NCBI GenBank assembly: GCA_902565895.1
Contig: CACFGV010000004.1
Coordinates: 26,186 to 90,185 of the forward strand
Reading direction: 5' to 3'
Source: K189A clade bacterium
GTDB taxonomy: Bacteria; Pseudomonadota; Gammaproteobacteria; Pseudomonadales; Azotimanducaceae
Length of the DNA stretch: 64,000 nucleotides
Shown: one piece after another, positions 56,571 through 64,000 of the stretch
How positions within the stretch are numbered: position 1 is the first letter of the stretch
Layout of the letters: each line of letters starts with the position of its first letter
The notes under the pieces: model-generated
Told to the model about the DNA's origin: nothing
The model's database searches: none
Seen by the model: only the letters and a program-made list of their open reading frames with translations
Program-made: the position numbers and the translations under genes

Positions 56571-57113
56571 ATGATTCAATGCACCGCACTCGATCCTTGT
56601 GACAGCAACGGCCATGTTGTCGGCACGATTACCATGCAGCCAAATCATTCCCTCAGTTGGAAAGCGCTTCGGTACTTCTTAATTTTTATGATGAGCGTGT
56701 CATTTACGATTGCGTTTGCCTTCACCGCCATGGGTTACTGGGTGGTCTTACCCTTCACTGCGCTAGAGATGACCGTACTCAGCTATTGCCTATGGCTTTG
56801 TTTGAGGCGCTCTAGTATCCAAGAAGTTTTGTCCCTGACAGCAGAAACCATAACGCTGGAAGTCGGCATCAAGCGCCCACAAAAGACTTATCAGTGGCAA
56901 CGCTTCTTTACCAAGATACAGGTGCAACCCGCCCTCCATCCTTGGTACCGAAAAAAGGTTTCCCTCGTGCATAAAGGCACCGAGTTGGAGATTGGACGAT
57001 TTCTTAATGCCGACGAACAGAAGGATTTGTTGGCTTTTCTACGCACGCTGATTCATCGAGCCGATGCAGCCCAGGTGCAAATGCCAGAGTCAGCGACCCC
57101 AATCGCTGACTAA
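56571..57113 (+). CDS. DUF2244 integral membrane protein
   Basis: 180 residues with two transmembrane helices (about 32-52 and 57-77) in the DUF2244 pattern: QPNHSLSWKALRYFL ahead of the helices, then a cytoplasmic beta-rich domain with ITLEVGIKRPQKTYQWQRFFTKIQV. The function of the family is unknown; members often lie near cytochrome oxidase genes, which is not so here. It is divergent from clpB, and its 3' end overlaps the comEC C-terminal frame by 110 bases. Confidence 0.8.
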   Translation: MIQCTALDPCDSNGHVVGTITMQPNHSLSWKALRYFLIFMMSVSFTIAFAFTAMGYWVVLPFTALEMTVLSYCLWLCLRRSSIQEVLSLTAETITLEVGIKRPQKTYQWQRFFTKIQVQPALHPWYRKKVSLVHKGTELEIGRFLNADEQKDLLAFLRTLIHRADAAQVQMPESATPIAD

Positions 57114-57783
57114 ATATTCGCTCAGGGTCTGCGCTGGACCAAGTTATTCCTCCAACTAAACCTGTGACTAATTGCCGTGAACACTCAAGGGCGTAACGGT
57201 TGCTTACCAACGGATGCGGATGCCCATAACGACTGAAGCGACCAGCGCTGTGGATCACCCACTGTGGCGCGACGTGGCGAGTAAATAAAGATGACGACGA
57301 AGATCTACTGCCATGATGCGGCGACACAAGCACACTCAAGCGCTCGGGCAAACGATCCACCAGCGCATGCTCTGCCTGGATGCCGATATCGCCACTGAGG
57401 TAAACGCTTTGCCTTTGGTTTTCAATCAATAAGGTGCAAGAGCGATCGTTACGATTACTGCCATCCGCGTATTGTAATATCGTGAAACGCACTCTATCCC
57501 AAACCCAAGAGTGCCCATCTCTACAGCGCCGAATCGCACCGATGTCCTGGGCATCTGGATACCGATCAGCCACGGCTTGACGACCCCCTGCATGATCGTT
57601 GTCCAAGTGAGTGAGCATGAGCAGATCAACACGGTCGCTTCCAGTCCGTCGCAATGCCGGCATAACGATCGATTCTCCAGCGTCGAATCGCGTATCAATT
57701 TTTGGACCTGCGTCTACAACAATACGGTGACTGCGGGTATCAATTAACGCAGCACTGCCCTGGCCAACGTCCAGAACTTGCAA
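57004..57783 (-). CDS. comEC: ComEC C-terminal metallo-beta-lactamase-like domain (second half of a frameshifted comEC)
   Basis: 259 residues from the first possible start, a TTG at 57783, but the family sequence extends upstream as GEFRLQVLDVGQGSA into the slippery site, so it is not an independent gene. Metal-binding blocks are HLDNDHAGG (the HxDxDH-type motif, with L for the first variable position) and SPHHGSRSSSS. The domain is the putative periplasmic nuclease of ComEC, which degrades one strand during DNA uptake. Joining it to the N half by a -1 shift gives 729 residues, the usual ComEC length. Confidence 0.8.
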   Translation of the reverse strand: MQVLDVGQGSAALIDTRSHRIVVDAGPKIDTRFDAGESIVMPALRRTGSDRVDLLMLTHLDNDHAGGRQAVADRYPDAQDIGAIRRCRDGHSWVWDRVRFTILQYADGSNRNDRSCTLLIENQRQSVYLSGDIGIQAEHALVDRLPERLSVLVSPHHGSRSSSSSLFTRHVAPQWVIHSAGRFSRYGHPHPLVSNRYALECSRQLVTGLVGGITWSSADPERIFSQRLGSLTLAFAPGLHRLDESACVEKPTNPSVRRH

Positions 57784-57794
57784 CCGAAATTCAC

Positions 57795-57807
57795 CTAGGG
57801 CAAATTT
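57795..57807 (-). other. A_AAT_TTG slippery heptamer and stop in comEC
   Basis: In the reading frame of the N half the codons are GCA AAT TTG CCC TAG. A-AAT-TTG (57807-57801) is a canonical X-XXY-YYZ heptamer in the correct phase for -1 slippage, and the -1 frame then reads straight into GEFRLQVLDVGQG of the C domain. The stop codon lies two codons later. A deletion of one A from GCAAAATTTGCC would leave the same pattern, so a mutation or sequencing error is equally possible. Confidence 0.6.
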
Positions 57808-59192
57808 GCAGTGTTAGCAAGCAGCATCGGCAACAGTCCCAAAACCGCAACCATTCGCAACGCAAAACGTAGCGGCAGGCAACACGTAAATGCCGCCAAT
57901 CCAGCGAGCACAGCCGTGGTTGAGGAGAAATATCCGAAACTTTGGACATGAACAGGCACTATCGCCAGCAGCCAATCCAATACAGCAAATAAAGTGACCA
58001 AACTGATGTCTGCTAAAGTCAAAAGCCAACGACCTATACCGTCGGCAAACTCATAACCCAACAGGCCTAGCAGTAAGCTAGGCAATGTGACCAAGGTAAC
58101 AACAGGAACAACGAGGAGATTTGCCGGAATACTGATAACAGGCACCGCACCGACTAAAACGCCTAACAGCGGTGCCATCGCAACAAACAGTACTAATCGA
58201 GCGCGCATGAATACGAAGACGCGGCCTGGCTGTCTTTGAAAAGCCACCACCCCCCAGCATAAGGCAGCCACCGTCATGTACGACAACCAAAAGCCCTGCT
58301 GTAGACTCGATAATGGCTGCACCAACATGGTTAGAATCAATGTGCCAAGTAATATCCGCAGGTGCACGGTACGACGCGACATTAGAACCGCTAATGAGAC
58401 CAATCCGGCCATGACTACGGCCCGCATCACCGGTGGATTGAAGCCGCTCAACCAGCCGTAACTAAAAACTCCGCCGAGGGACAAAAGCATTGCAATTTTC
58501 TGAACGGGCATCGGTTTAGTGGCGAGTGCCGCCACTACCCTTAAAGGTGTGAGCAACAATAAATACAGCCAGCCTCCAACCAAGGCCACGTGCAAGCCGG
58601 AGATTACGAATAAGTGCACCGTACCGGTCTTACGAAGACGTGCCCAATGAGCCGTCGTAAGGCCCTCCTGATTACCAACGGCCAATGCCAATAAGCCCGA
58701 GGCCTGTTTTAAGTCGGACTCAATAAGGCGTTTACGTACATGGTCGGTAATGCTAGCGACCGCTGGGGTTTCTAATGGGTTAGCCTGCTGTATGTAGCCT
58801 GTCGCTTTATACCCTTTGGCGGCCAGCCAACGCCGGTAGTCGAAACCAGCCACATTAAGTGACCCCCACAGCAGTTTTAACCTAACCTGCGCATTAAGGA
58901 TTTGTCCCAAGATCAAAGGTTGTGGATGGCGCAAGCTTAGTCGCAACTTGGTATCGACCAACGGCTGACACATCAACTCGACGCTGGGCAAAACGACGAA
59001 GCTACCGGTCCAGTAGGTATCGCTGTAGCGTTTCAGCTCATCGACACGCAATTGCAGTTGAAGGGTCTTGTTGAGCGCGCATGGAGGTAGCGTATCTGCT
59101 AAGGCCTCGTGCAGAACCAAAACCACCCGAATAAGTCCCGTGGCCAGTAGGACTAGTAAAACGCAACCTAGTTTGTTTTTATTCCGTCGCAC
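57795..59192 (-). CDS. comEC: ComEC/Rec2 N-terminal and channel region (first half of a frameshifted comEC)
   Basis: 465 residues. An N-terminal membrane helix is followed by the OB-fold DUF4131-type domain (about 30-150). The Competence domain with about nine transmembrane helices follows (about 190-460), including HLFVISGLHVALVGGWLY, the family hallmark containing SGLH, and GWLSGFNPPVMRAVVMAGL. It forms the inner-membrane channel for transformation DNA. The frame ends with TAG at 57795-57797, two codons after a slippery AAATTTG. The C-terminal domain continues in the -1 frame. Confidence 0.85.
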   Translation of the reverse strand: MRRNKNKLGCVLLVLLATGLIRVVLVLHEALADTLPPCALNKTLQLQLRVDELKRYSDTYWTGSFVVLPSVELMCQPLVDTKLRLSLRHPQPLILGQILNAQVRLKLLWGSLNVAGFDYRRWLAAKGYKATGYIQQANPLETPAVASITDHVRKRLIESDLKQASGLLALAVGNQEGLTTAHWARLRKTGTVHLFVISGLHVALVGGWLYLLLLTPLRVVAALATKPMPVQKIAMLLSLGGVFSYGWLSGFNPPVMRAVVMAGLVSLAVLMSRRTVHLRILLGTLILTMLVQPLSSLQQGFWLSYMTVAALCWGVVAFQRQPGRVFVFMRARLVLFVAMAPLLGVLVGAVPVISIPANLLVVPVVTLVTLPSLLLGLLGYEFADGIGRWLLTLADISLVTLFAVLDWLLAIVPVHVQSFGYFSSTTAVLAGLAAFTCCLPLRFALRMVAVLGLLPMLLANTANLP

Positions 59193-59243
59193 ACGTCGAC
59201 CTGCGCACGAACATCGCGCAAAACTGTTCCTAACAAACTATTT

Positions 59244-59756
59244 ATGCCAAGAAAGACGCTGCTAAAGTACCTGCCAAACCCGGACGCAATTCGTAGGAAT
59301 TCGTCCCTACGGCCTATTGCTCATTTGCTTGAGCGTAGGGAACTGTGGCACATCAACCGACGTTCGGTTTCCACCGCAATTTTTATTGGCCTCTTTTGTG
59401 CATTCATTCCATTGCCATCACAAATGCTGTTGGCGGCGCTGATCGCAATATGGCTAAAAGTAAACTTGCCTTTAAGTGTTGCCTTAGTTTGGGTCAGCAA
59501 CCCGATCACGATGGGACCGATGTTCTACTTCGCATATAAGCTCGGTGCTTTACTACTGGGAGAAGAACCCACGGTGGGCGACTTCAATTGGAGTTTCGGC
59601 TGGTTCATGGACAACACCACGCGCATCGGTTACCCGTTCTTACTCGGCTGCCTAGTGTGCTCTTGGGTCAGTGCAGTAAGCGGTTTTGTTTTCTCGCGAT
59701 TGTTGTGGCGCGCCCACATCGTGCGCAAGTGGCAAAAACGCCAACGCTCGAATTGA
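59244..59756 (+). CDS. DUF2062 membrane protein
   Basis: 170 residues of the DUF2062 family. It has a basic N terminus, a membrane-proximal LWHINRRSVSTAIFIGLFCAFIPLPSQML block, then three to four hydrophobic helices including LVWVSNPITMGPMFYFAYKLG, the family's conserved NP.T..P.Y motif. The function is unknown; it is commonly next to comEC in gammaproteobacteria, as here (divergent, 51 bases between starts). Confidence 0.88.
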   Translation: MPRKTLLKYLPNPDAIRRNSSLRPIAHLLERRELWHINRRSVSTAIFIGLFCAFIPLPSQMLLAALIAIWLKVNLPLSVALVWVSNPITMGPMFYFAYKLGALLLGEEPTVGDFNWSFGWFMDNTTRIGYPFLLGCLVCSWVSAVSGFVFSRLLWRAHIVRKWQKRQRSN

Positions 59757-59792
59757 AAATGGTTGAGAGAAGCAGGCCGGCTTGAAGCGCCG

Positions 59793-61034
59793 TTAGGTTT
59801 GCAAGTTACTCACAGGATCAACCTGTATGGCGCGTTGTGCTGGCAACCACGCCGCCCACACCGCGAGGATTCCAGCAATAATCCCAGTCACCAGCAAATC
59901 AGTAATCTCCACCCGGCTGGGTACCTCTACAAAGTAGGACCCATCTAACAGATGACGCCCCGTTATCCATTCGAGTGCATCAACGATCTCATTCACCTGG
60001 GTCGCCATCAACACGCCTAAAGTCAATCCAATCACTGTACCCGAGACCCCAACAAACAGGCCTTGCAGTAGAAAAATACTGCGCACCAAGGATTGATCTG
60101 CGCCCATAGTTCGCAGTATCGCGATATCTGAGCGTTTGTCGTTGACCATCATAATTTGACCGGCAACGATGTTGAAGCCGCCTATGGCCACCACTACCAA
60201 CAGCAAGGTCGTCATCATGGTTTTCTCCATCGCGACAGCACGAAATAGATCACCGTACTCACCTATCCAACTGTTAACAATCACTTCAGAGCCGGCTTTC
60301 CCAGTCAGCGGCACCGTGGCCAGAGCCTCAACAATAGACGTTGCATCCAACGCGTCGTGTAACTGTAGACGCATACCCGTTTGACCCAGTTGGCCCCATT
60401 GTTCGGCAGTTCTTGCCGACAGATTAAGCAGCAATAACCCATAGTCCGGATCTGCGCCAATCTCAAAAGTGCCGGCAATTTTAAGTGCTAACACGCTGGA
60501 ACCCAGGCTCTCTCCTCGCGGCACCGTTAACAACAAGTTTAAGTTATCGCCCTCCGCCAAGCCCAGATATCGCGCCAGAGGACGACCAATAATCGCCCCG
60601 TTACTGGACGCCATCAGTCTCGCCAAGGCTCCTTCTGATAACGTTTCAAGCATTTCTGGCTGAGCCTCAAAACCAGCCTTATCGAGCCCCAATACCATTA
60701 TGGGTTGCACCCGGCGGGCATGATTCAAAACCCCAAAACTCTCGAAATAGGGGGCAACTTGTCGCACCCGAGCATCCGCAGCAAACGTTCGCAATGCAGA
60801 ATCGTCTTGTCCATTTATCAGGGTCACATGAGGCACAGAGCCTAAAAGACGCTGTTTCAGTTCGTGGTCGAAGCCGTTCATCACAGAAATGACTGCGGTT
60901 AGGGTCATCACTCCGAGTGTCAAGCCGATCACGGATACCCAACTGACAAACCTCGAATAGCCGCTGCCGCCACGTAATAGCAGGCGCAATGCTATCCACA
61001 AGCTCATGGAGAACGAAACGTTAGCCTTGATCAC
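59793..61034 (-). CDS. lolE: lipoprotein-releasing ABC transporter permease LolE
   Basis: 413 residues with an N-terminal transmembrane helix (about 25-48), a large periplasmic MacB-like domain (about 50-260) and three C-terminal helices (FtsX domain, about 270-410). MNGFDHELKQRLLGSVPHVTLI is the family's N-terminal periplasmic block. With LolC and LolD it extracts outer-membrane lipoproteins for LolA. The LolC/LolE labels follow gene order (lolC-lolD-lolE). Its start overlaps the lolD stop by four bases. Confidence 0.9.
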   Translation of the reverse strand: MIKANVSFSMSLWIALRLLLRGGSGYSRFVSWVSVIGLTLGVMTLTAVISVMNGFDHELKQRLLGSVPHVTLINGQDDSALRTFAADARVRQVAPYFESFGVLNHARRVQPIMVLGLDKAGFEAQPEMLETLSEGALARLMASSNGAIIGRPLARYLGLAEGDNLNLLLTVPRGESLGSSVLALKIAGTFEIGADPDYGLLLLNLSARTAEQWGQLGQTGMRLQLHDALDATSIVEALATVPLTGKAGSEVIVNSWIGEYGDLFRAVAMEKTMMTTLLLVVVAIGGFNIVAGQIMMVNDKRSDIAILRTMGADQSLVRSIFLLQGLFVGVSGTVIGLTLGVLMATQVNEIVDALEWITGRHLLDGSYFVEVPSRVEITDLLVTGIIAGILAVWAAWLPAQRAIQVDPVSNLQT

Positions 61035-61726
61035 AACGCAGCTTTGATAGGACTCAACACGCCGCGCTCTAACCGCTCCACTCGATCAAATTGCTCAAGC
61101 ATGGATAGATCGTGGGTCACAACAACGAAGGCAGTGCTTTGCTCTCGACTCAAAGCGCTGAGCAGACTCATGAGTTGTTGAGCGCTGTCTCGGTCTAAAC
61201 TACCGGTAGGTTCATCGGTTAAAACCACGCTGGGTTTATTTACCAATGCTCGGGCTACTGCGACCCGCTGACGCTCTCCTCCAGACAGCGCGCTAGGCAA
61301 GTGCTCTAAGCGATGCCCCATACCCACTTGCTCAAGTAATGCTGCAGCAGCTTGCCGAGCATTTTGATCGCTGATGCCGCGCAAACGCTGTGGCATCGCA
61401 ACATTTTCAACTGCTGAAAACTCTGCCAAGAGATGGTGTCGCTGATATACAAAGCCCATGTTCTCGCGGCGTATTCGCGCTCTTTCGTCAGCATGAGCAG
61501 CCCCCATATCCTCTCCAGCTACACAAACAGAACCGTGGTCGGCAGAATCGAGACCGGCAAAAATATGCAACAGACTGCTTTTACCAGAACCTGAGGGACC
61601 AACGATTGCCACCTGCTCACCCGCCGTTACAGAAAAATCAACGCCGAGTAATACCGCAACGTTTTCATTATTCTGTTTAAAGCTTTTGTGAATCCCTTCC
61701 GCTCGCAGCACGACTTCTTTACTCAT
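61031..61726 (-). CDS. lolD: lipoprotein-releasing ABC transporter ATPase LolD
   Basis: 231 residues from the ATG at 61726; an upstream ATG at 61789 adds sequence inside lolC without family similarity. Walker A is GPSGSGKSSLLH, the signature LSGGERQRVAVARAL, Walker B VVLTDEPTGSLD, and the His switch VTHDL. Gln in VYQRHHLL is the Q-loop. It overlaps lolC by eight bases and lolE by four, so the three are translationally coupled. Confidence 0.95.
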   Translation of the reverse strand: MSKEVVLRAEGIHKSFKQNNENVAVLLGVDFSVTAGEQVAIVGPSGSGKSSLLHIFAGLDSADHGSVCVAGEDMGAAHADERARIRRENMGFVYQRHHLLAEFSAVENVAMPQRLRGISDQNARQAAAALLEQVGMGHRLEHLPSALSGGERQRVAVARALVNKPSVVLTDEPTGSLDRDSAQQLMSLLSALSREQSTAFVVVTHDLSMLEQFDRVERLERGVLSPIKAAL

Positions 61727-62972
61727 GGGCAAGCACTCTACTCGGCAACAATTTCGATGCTCGCCATGCCGGATAAACACTGGCAACAAAGGACAACGAC
61801 AACGCGACTACGAAAATCGCTGCTACATCTATCCACCGTACATCTACGGGCAAATAAGAAATGAAATACTGGGTCATCAGTTCAGTGCCGATAATCGATT
61901 GCATTGCTGGGAATAAAGCCTCTAACGACCACGCCAGTATGCTTCCTAAACAAAGACCGAGAACGATACCACCAATGCCCAACAGCAATCCCAAGCTGCA
62001 AAACAGGCCAATAATCTGACGATTGGTAGCACCCATGCTGCGCAAAATGGCGATGTCACCGCGATGGTGTTCAACCAACATCATTAAACTGGAAATCAAG
62101 TTGAAGGCCGCTACACCGATCAATAATAGGAACAGCGCGAACAGTGTGGTCTTTTGTACCGCTATGGCCTGATAAAGGTTGCCGTAAGTGCTCATCCAAC
62201 TGCGAATACTCACCTGATCAGTAAACTGCGCCGATAAAAAAGCTCCGGCTTTTGCAAAGTCAAATAACTCTGTCAATCGCCCGTGGATGGCGTTGCTTCC
62301 GTTCCCAAGTTGCATGAGCCGCTGGGCGTTAGCCAGGCTTATAAAAGCGCCCTGATTGTCCAACTGCGAAGCGCTGTCGAAAACATCCACTATCGCAAAG
62401 CGCTTCTGCCGCGGAATCGCACCGACAACTGAGATCGTTGGTTGTGCAAGCATGACAACTACAGCATCGCCAACAGTAATCCCTAGTCGTCTCGCCAGAG
62501 TACGCCCAATAACCATGCCAAAACCAGAGCGATGCACGGCACTTAGCGTTTGGGTACTAGCATCTGCAACCGGATCAGACCGAGCACTGAGTAAAAACGT
62601 TCCAATATCGCTCACCTGCGCATAGGCTTCAGCATCGACGCCAACCAACGACGCCGTTGCAAGATTATTGTTCGCTGCGAGTATGACGGTGGTTTGTGCG
62701 ACGGCAACGGCGCTGGCAATGCCATTGCCTGGCAGATCTTCAAGTAGGTCAAGCTCGCTGAACCCACTTGGCGTGGACACGGTAAAGTGCGGATTAACCG
62801 CCAGCACGCGCTCCCTTAACTCACGGTCAAAACCATTCACGACGGAGATCACCAGCAACAGCACACCTGTGCTCACGATCAATCCAATGAAGGCTAGCTT
62901 GCTTACATAAGATAAAGATCCTAGCGGGCTGAGGGCAAACCGCAGCGCCACGGCCCAGGACAAAGTGCTCAC
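61719..62972 (-). CDS. lolC: lipoprotein-releasing ABC transporter permease LolC
   Basis: 417 residues with the same layout as LolE: helix at about 22-46, periplasmic domain (50-265) with VNGFDRELRERVLAVNPHFTVS, and three C-terminal helices. In E. coli LolC contacts LolA through a periplasmic Hook; I cannot map that with confidence here. It is eight bases downstream of nqrM and heads lolC-lolD-lolE. Confidence 0.9.
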   Translation of the reverse strand: MSTLSWAVALRFALSPLGSLSYVSKLAFIGLIVSTGVLLLVISVVNGFDRELRERVLAVNPHFTVSTPSGFSELDLLEDLPGNGIASAVAVAQTTVILAANNNLATASLVGVDAEAYAQVSDIGTFLLSARSDPVADASTQTLSAVHRSGFGMVIGRTLARRLGITVGDAVVVMLAQPTISVVGAIPRQKRFAIVDVFDSASQLDNQGAFISLANAQRLMQLGNGSNAIHGRLTELFDFAKAGAFLSAQFTDQVSIRSWMSTYGNLYQAIAVQKTTLFALFLLLIGVAAFNLISSLMMLVEHHRGDIAILRSMGATNRQIIGLFCSLGLLLGIGGIVLGLCLGSILAWSLEALFPAMQSIIGTELMTQYFISYLPVDVRWIDVAAIFVVALSLSFVASVYPAWRASKLLPSRVLAHE

Positions 62973-62980
62973 TGCGAGAA

Positions 62981-63196
62981 TCAGCGGCCGCGGCGGGTAG
63001 CCAACTCATCCAATTTTTTGGTCTCACTTTCGCATTGCTGCGGATCACCGCCGCAAATCTCGCACTCCATTTCCATACCAAGTGCTTTCATGCCGCCACA
63101 ACTACCTGCTATCGGCGCTCGACCAAATAGCACGCCAACCGCCATCAACGCGACCATCAACAGCATGAATCCGAAAGCAAAAAATAACGTTGTCAT
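62981..63196 (-). CDS. nqrM: Na+-NQR maturation protein NqrM
   Basis: 71 residues: one N-terminal transmembrane helix (about 4-24), then a Cys-rich tail with Cys33 (GSCGGMKALG), Cys45, Cys48 (CEICGG) and Cys55. This is the DUF539/NqrM pattern; the cysteines are required in Vibrio to deliver Fe to the NqrD/NqrE site. It lies directly after apbE, the standard nqrF-apbE-nqrM order, so an nqr operon is expected beyond the right edge. Confidence 0.92.
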   Translation of the reverse strand: MTTLFFAFGFMLLMVALMAVGVLFGRAPIAGSCGGMKALGMEMECEICGGDPQQCESETKKLDELATRRGR

Positions 63197-63199
63197 GGC

Positions 63200-64000
63200 T
63201 CACTCCGCCTGGGTCAATAAGTGCTTCTTTAAGGCCGCAGTATAGCGCTCAACCACTTCGCCGGAAGCGCTTTTTGTGAGGATCAACGCCGCGAGGTTGT
63301 GTTGTTCTGCGAAGGCTAAGCCCTCTTCAGTACCGAGCACCATCAATGTTGTAGCGTAAGCATCTGCCCACATAGCGCTCGGGTGCATAACCGAAACCGC
63401 AACAACAGCGTTATCCGCAGGCTTCCCGGTACGCGGATCAATAACGTGATCCACCCTCTGACCATTGAATTGGCGGAAATTACGATAGTCGCCCGACGTG
63501 GCAACACTGATGTTCGCAACGCTGAGCACGCGCTGCACGGCACCGACCCGCTCTGAGTTGGGTACTTCGATCCCCACGCGCCAGGGTCTTTGCTGAACGT
63601 TCACGCCGGAACCCCTAACTTCGCCACCAATGTCGACGAGAAAGTGCTCACAGCCCCCCGCTAACAAAGTTTCGCTGACCTCATCAACCGCTTGGCCTTT
63701 GGCAATTGAGGACAAGTCGATATAGGTATCGGAGAGTTGTTTACGTAATGTGCCGTCCTCTTGCAGTGTCAATTGCTGCATACCCACCGCAGCCGCGGCA
63801 GCGTTTTGTTGACCCTCGGTTGGCGGCCACTGTACCGGTGTTGTAGGGCCAAAACCCCAAAGATTCACCAATGGACCAACGGTTACATCAAACGCGCCAC
63901 CACTGTCCTGCCAAAGTTCGCTTGCAGCCCTCAGCGCCACCTCAAAGCGTTTAGAGAGTGACACCGCCTGGCCAGCAGGGGTTTGGTTTACCTGGCTCAC
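63200..64000 (-). CDS. apbE: FAD:protein FMN transferase ApbE (N-terminally truncated by window edge)
   Basis: 266 residues visible; the lipoprotein signal and first part of the protein lie outside the window. ApbE attaches FMN to a Thr in NqrB and NqrC. Family blocks are AFDVTVGPLVNLWGFGP, YIDLSSIAKGQAVDEV, FLVDIGGEVRGSG, DHVIDPRTGKPAD and the Mg-binding Asp in MWADAYATTLMVLG. The first codon shown (GTG at 64000) is a window-edge artefact, not a start. It is followed by nqrM with a three-base gap. Confidence 0.95.
   Translation of the reverse strand: MSQVNQTPAGQAVSLSKRFEVALRAASELWQDSGGAFDVTVGPLVNLWGFGPTTPVQWPPTEGQQNAAAAAVGMQQLTLQEDGTLRKQLSDTYIDLSSIAKGQAVDEVSETLLAGGCEHFLVDIGGEVRGSGVNVQQRPWRVGIEVPNSERVGAVQRVLSVANISVATSGDYRNFRQFNGQRVDHVIDPRTGKPADNAVVAVSVMHPSAMWADAYATTLMVLGTEEGLAFAEQHNLAALILTKSASGEVVERYTAALKKHLLTQAE

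Overview
The window looks like chromosomal DNA of a free-living, probably marine, gammaproteobacterium related to Pseudomonadales/Cellvibrionales. Three things support this. The rluC-rne-murB-kdsB-lpxK-exbDB and comEC-DUF2062-lolCDE blocks resemble the Pseudomonas arrangement. A vibrio/marine-type TonB2 operon (DUF3450, long MotA/TolQ-ExbB hybrid, ExbB, ExbD, TonB, TPR protein) is present. An apbE-nqrM pair at the right edge is the usual tail of a Na+-NQR operon. Taxonomy is inferred from gene order and protein character only. No phage, insertion sequence, CRISPR array or integron was seen.

Layout. 0-9.2 kb is an accessory metabolic stretch: PsiE, a metaxin/FAX-like GST, a GMC oxidoreductase, a LacZ-type beta-galactosidase divergent from an SDR, a second GST, and an odd EEP-fold protein. 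9.2-13.9 kb holds small conserved genes, tRNA-Cys, pgsA, uvrC and a decayed gacA/uvrY. 14-18 kb has two divergent acyl-CoA dehydrogenases (one glutaryl-CoA type), then pyrF and ribE. 18-23.3 kb is the TonB2 operon. 23.7-31.2 kb is mixed catabolism: dienelactone hydrolase, HAD, PfkB kinase, CoxS/CoxM subunits without a CoxL, and the translationally coupled peptidases PepQ and DPP.

31.2-39.3 kb is the yceD-rpmF-fabD-fabG-acpP-fabF-mltG-tmk-holB-tatD cluster. The plsX, fabH and pabC genes that often sit inside it are absent. 39.2-47.3 kb has maf, rluC, rne, murB, alkB, an SDR and kdsB. 47.3-53.3 kb is a tight operon galU - DSD1/D-threonine-aldolase-like gene - exbB - exbD - msbA::lpxK fusion - kdsB. 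53.3-64 kb holds a hypothetical gene, clpB, a DUF2244 gene, a comEC split by one base at a perfect slippery heptamer, a DUF2062 gene, lolE-lolD-lolC, nqrM and a truncated apbE.

Functionally, much of the window serves the cell envelope: lipid A precursors (kdsB, lpxK, msbA), phospholipid and fatty acid synthesis (pgsA, fab genes, acpP), peptidoglycan (murB, mltG), lipoprotein sorting (lolCDE) and proton-driven outer-membrane transport (two ExbB/ExbD sets). The items most worth a second look are the single-polypeptide MsbA-LpxK, the comEC frameshift site, the doubly broken gacA, the reduced fab cluster, the orphan CoxS/CoxM pair, and several hairpin arrays ahead of operons.
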